From Candidatus Staskawiczbacteria bacterium (GTDB lineage: Bacteria; Patescibacteriota; Minisyncoccia; Minisyncoccales; Staskawiczbacteraceae), in the NCBI GenBank assembly GCA_903913175.1, contig CAIWKF010000077.1, forward strand, positions 1 to 13,784: a stretch of 13,784 nucleotides of DNA, read 5' to 3'. The notes beneath the pieces were generated by a model. That model saw nothing but the letters and a program-made list of their open reading frames with translations, was not told the DNA's origin and searched no databases. Position numbers and translations under genes: made by a program. Each line of letters starts with the position of its first letter. Within the stretch, counting starts at the first letter, position 1. Shown here one piece after another: positions 12,914-13,784 of this stretch.

Positions 12914-13408
12914 TCACGTATAAATAGAAACTACAAATATCACTCCCAATCCTAAATATATTAAACCGAAAATCCATGGGATTAATAATTCAATATGGGA
13001 AAACGGATAATATATTTTTTTATTTTTGCCTTCTCCTAAAATCTTCCATTCATAATCGTAAAGTGCCAATGGCAAATTTTTTTCTATTTCGTGGATAACT
13101 TTAAATTTACCGGAATTTATTTGCTTGTATGCATTTAATAGAAACCAAAAAATTATACAAATTGCCACTCCCAATAATGCTAAAATTATTCTTACCCAGT
13201 TATAATCATCCAATATTTTAATCTGAAAAGACAGGCCGAATATGGAGATTAAAATTGTATTTATAGTCAAGAAGAAATTATTGGCATTCTGTCTCCTGTC
13301 GCTAATTCTTTCAGTACTTTCCACATACATTTTATATTGTTCAAAATAATGGGAATAATAATTATTTCCATATTCTTTTTTTAATTTGTTAAAAAGTATT
13401 TTTTCCAT
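12914..13408 (-). CDS. Multi-pass membrane protein, RipA-family-like, probable TIR partner
   Basis: 164 residues. Three hydrophobic segments: ~44-64 (FFLTINTILISIFGLSFQI), ~71-93 (WVRIILALLGVAICIIFWFLL) and ~139-162 (LLIPWIFGLIYLGLGVIFVV). Between the second and third is a soluble loop with KFKVIHEIEKNLPLALYDYEW and GEGKNKKIYYPFSHIE. This pattern resembles proteins annotated as RipA-family octameric membrane proteins, often found beside TIR-like genes; the family name is from memory. The start codon is 2 bp after the TIR stop, so the pair is translationally coupled. By analogy with Thoeris and SLATT-type systems it could be a membrane effector opened by a TIR-made nucleotide signal. Confidence 0.75.
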   Translation of the reverse strand: MEKILFNKLKKEYGNNYYSHYFEQYKMYVESTERISDRRQNANNFFLTINTILISIFGLSFQIKILDDYNWVRIILALLGVAICIIFWFLLNAYKQINSGKFKVIHEIEKNLPLALYDYEWKILGEGKNKKIYYPFSHIELLIPWIFGLIYLGLGVIFVVSIYT

Positions 13409-13410
13409 AT

Positions 13411-13784
13411 TTATCTATATCCGTTAACTAAATTTTTAACATTCTCCCATGTCCAATTATAATACCCGTCAAGACCGTCTGGCCTTGGGCACATCCTGTT
13501 TGTATATCCTTGTATTCCAACTACCGGAACATTCGCCTCTTTAGCCATTCTAATCTCGGCATTCACCCCATTGCATAAGTGTGTTCTTTCCCCAACCATA
13601 ACAATAACAAGGTCACAATTTTTAATCTTTGTTAGACACTTGGCCTGCCACTCGCTTTGATTCCAAGGTTCTTTAACAGACCAATCTTCCATATCAAAAG
13701 GCGTATTATTATTTTTACATTGGCCAATTAAAGAATCTCTAAGAAATTTGTCATTGTCAAAATCAAAACTTATGAACACACGCT
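13411..13784 (-). CDS. TIR-like protein (DUF1863/ThsB-like), start cut by window edge
   Basis: 124 codons visible; the frame is still open at the window edge (an Arg codon precedes the GTG at 13779), so the true start is probably a few codons outside. VFISFDFDND near the N-terminus, CDLVIVMVGERTH in the middle and NAEIRMAKEANVPVVGIQGY are the typical blocks of DUF1863 (MTH538) TIR-like proteins such as Thoeris ThsB. The Glu in NAEIRMA is the likely catalytic Glu of NAD-cleaving TIR domains. Known ThsB proteins sense phage and make an ADP-ribose-type signal. No ThsA gene is visible here; the coupled membrane protein is the obvious candidate partner. As far as visible it opens the operon. Confidence 0.85.
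   Translation of the reverse strand, partial: RVFISFDFDNDKFLRDSLIGQCKNNNTPFDMEDWSVKEPWNQSEWQAKCLTKIKNCDLVIVMVGERTHLCNGVNAEIRMAKEANVPVVGIQGYTNRMCPRPDGLDGYYNWTWENVKNLVNGYR

Overview
The window looks like a chromosome segment from a Candidate Phyla Radiation (Patescibacteria) bacterium. The reasons are: an AT-rich background, small genes with few clear Shine-Dalgarno sites, a tRNA gene split by a group I intron, a complete diversity-generating retroelement (DGR) of the type common in these bacteria, and many short membrane-anchored proteins. The phylum is an inference from gene content. No rRNA or core marker gene is present.

Left end (1-890): the last 35 codons of an IS481/IS3-type transposase and its probable right end. 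Next, on the minus strand, comes tRNA-Asn(GUU), interrupted inside the anticodon by a 220-nt group I intron and preceded by a near-consensus promoter. Two very short ORFs here are doubtful.

DGR (888-3800): a consensus sigma70 promoter and a structured leader precede a GC-rich target gene (1100-1855) whose last ~40 codons are the variable repeat (VR). The template repeat (TR, 2223-2341) follows. It matches VR except at TR adenines, plus one extra codon in VR. Each repeat is followed by a hairpin terminator. The accessory gene avd (minus) and the reverse transcriptase gene (plus) start two bases apart and diverge, so avd is transcribed toward TR. This layout is unusual.

Middle minus-strand block (3803-6649): read right to left, it encodes a PsbP-like secreted or anchored protein, a membrane-anchored trypsin-like serine protease with a coiled-coil stalk, a small membrane-anchored protein, a zinc-finger/HTH-like protein and a 64-aa protein. 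The block is preceded at 6673-6780 by a compact structure that can fold as a five-way junction. It is a candidate unrecognised leader RNA.

Right minus-strand block (6860-13784): eight tightly packed genes look like one defence or nucleic-acid-processing operon. In transcription order: a TIR-like protein (DUF1863/ThsB-like, cut by the window edge), a multi-pass membrane protein (RipA-family-like), a DUF4209-like protein with a HEPN-type Rx4H motif, a one-TM protein, a DUF262+DUF1524 GmrSD-like endonuclease, a DUF2779 protein (Cas4-like nuclease plus DEDD exonuclease), an anchored thermonuclease with an Excalibur domain, and an HEXXH metallopeptidase. The first two resemble the logic of Thoeris-type TIR signalling to a membrane effector. 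The larger combination does not match any single system I can name.
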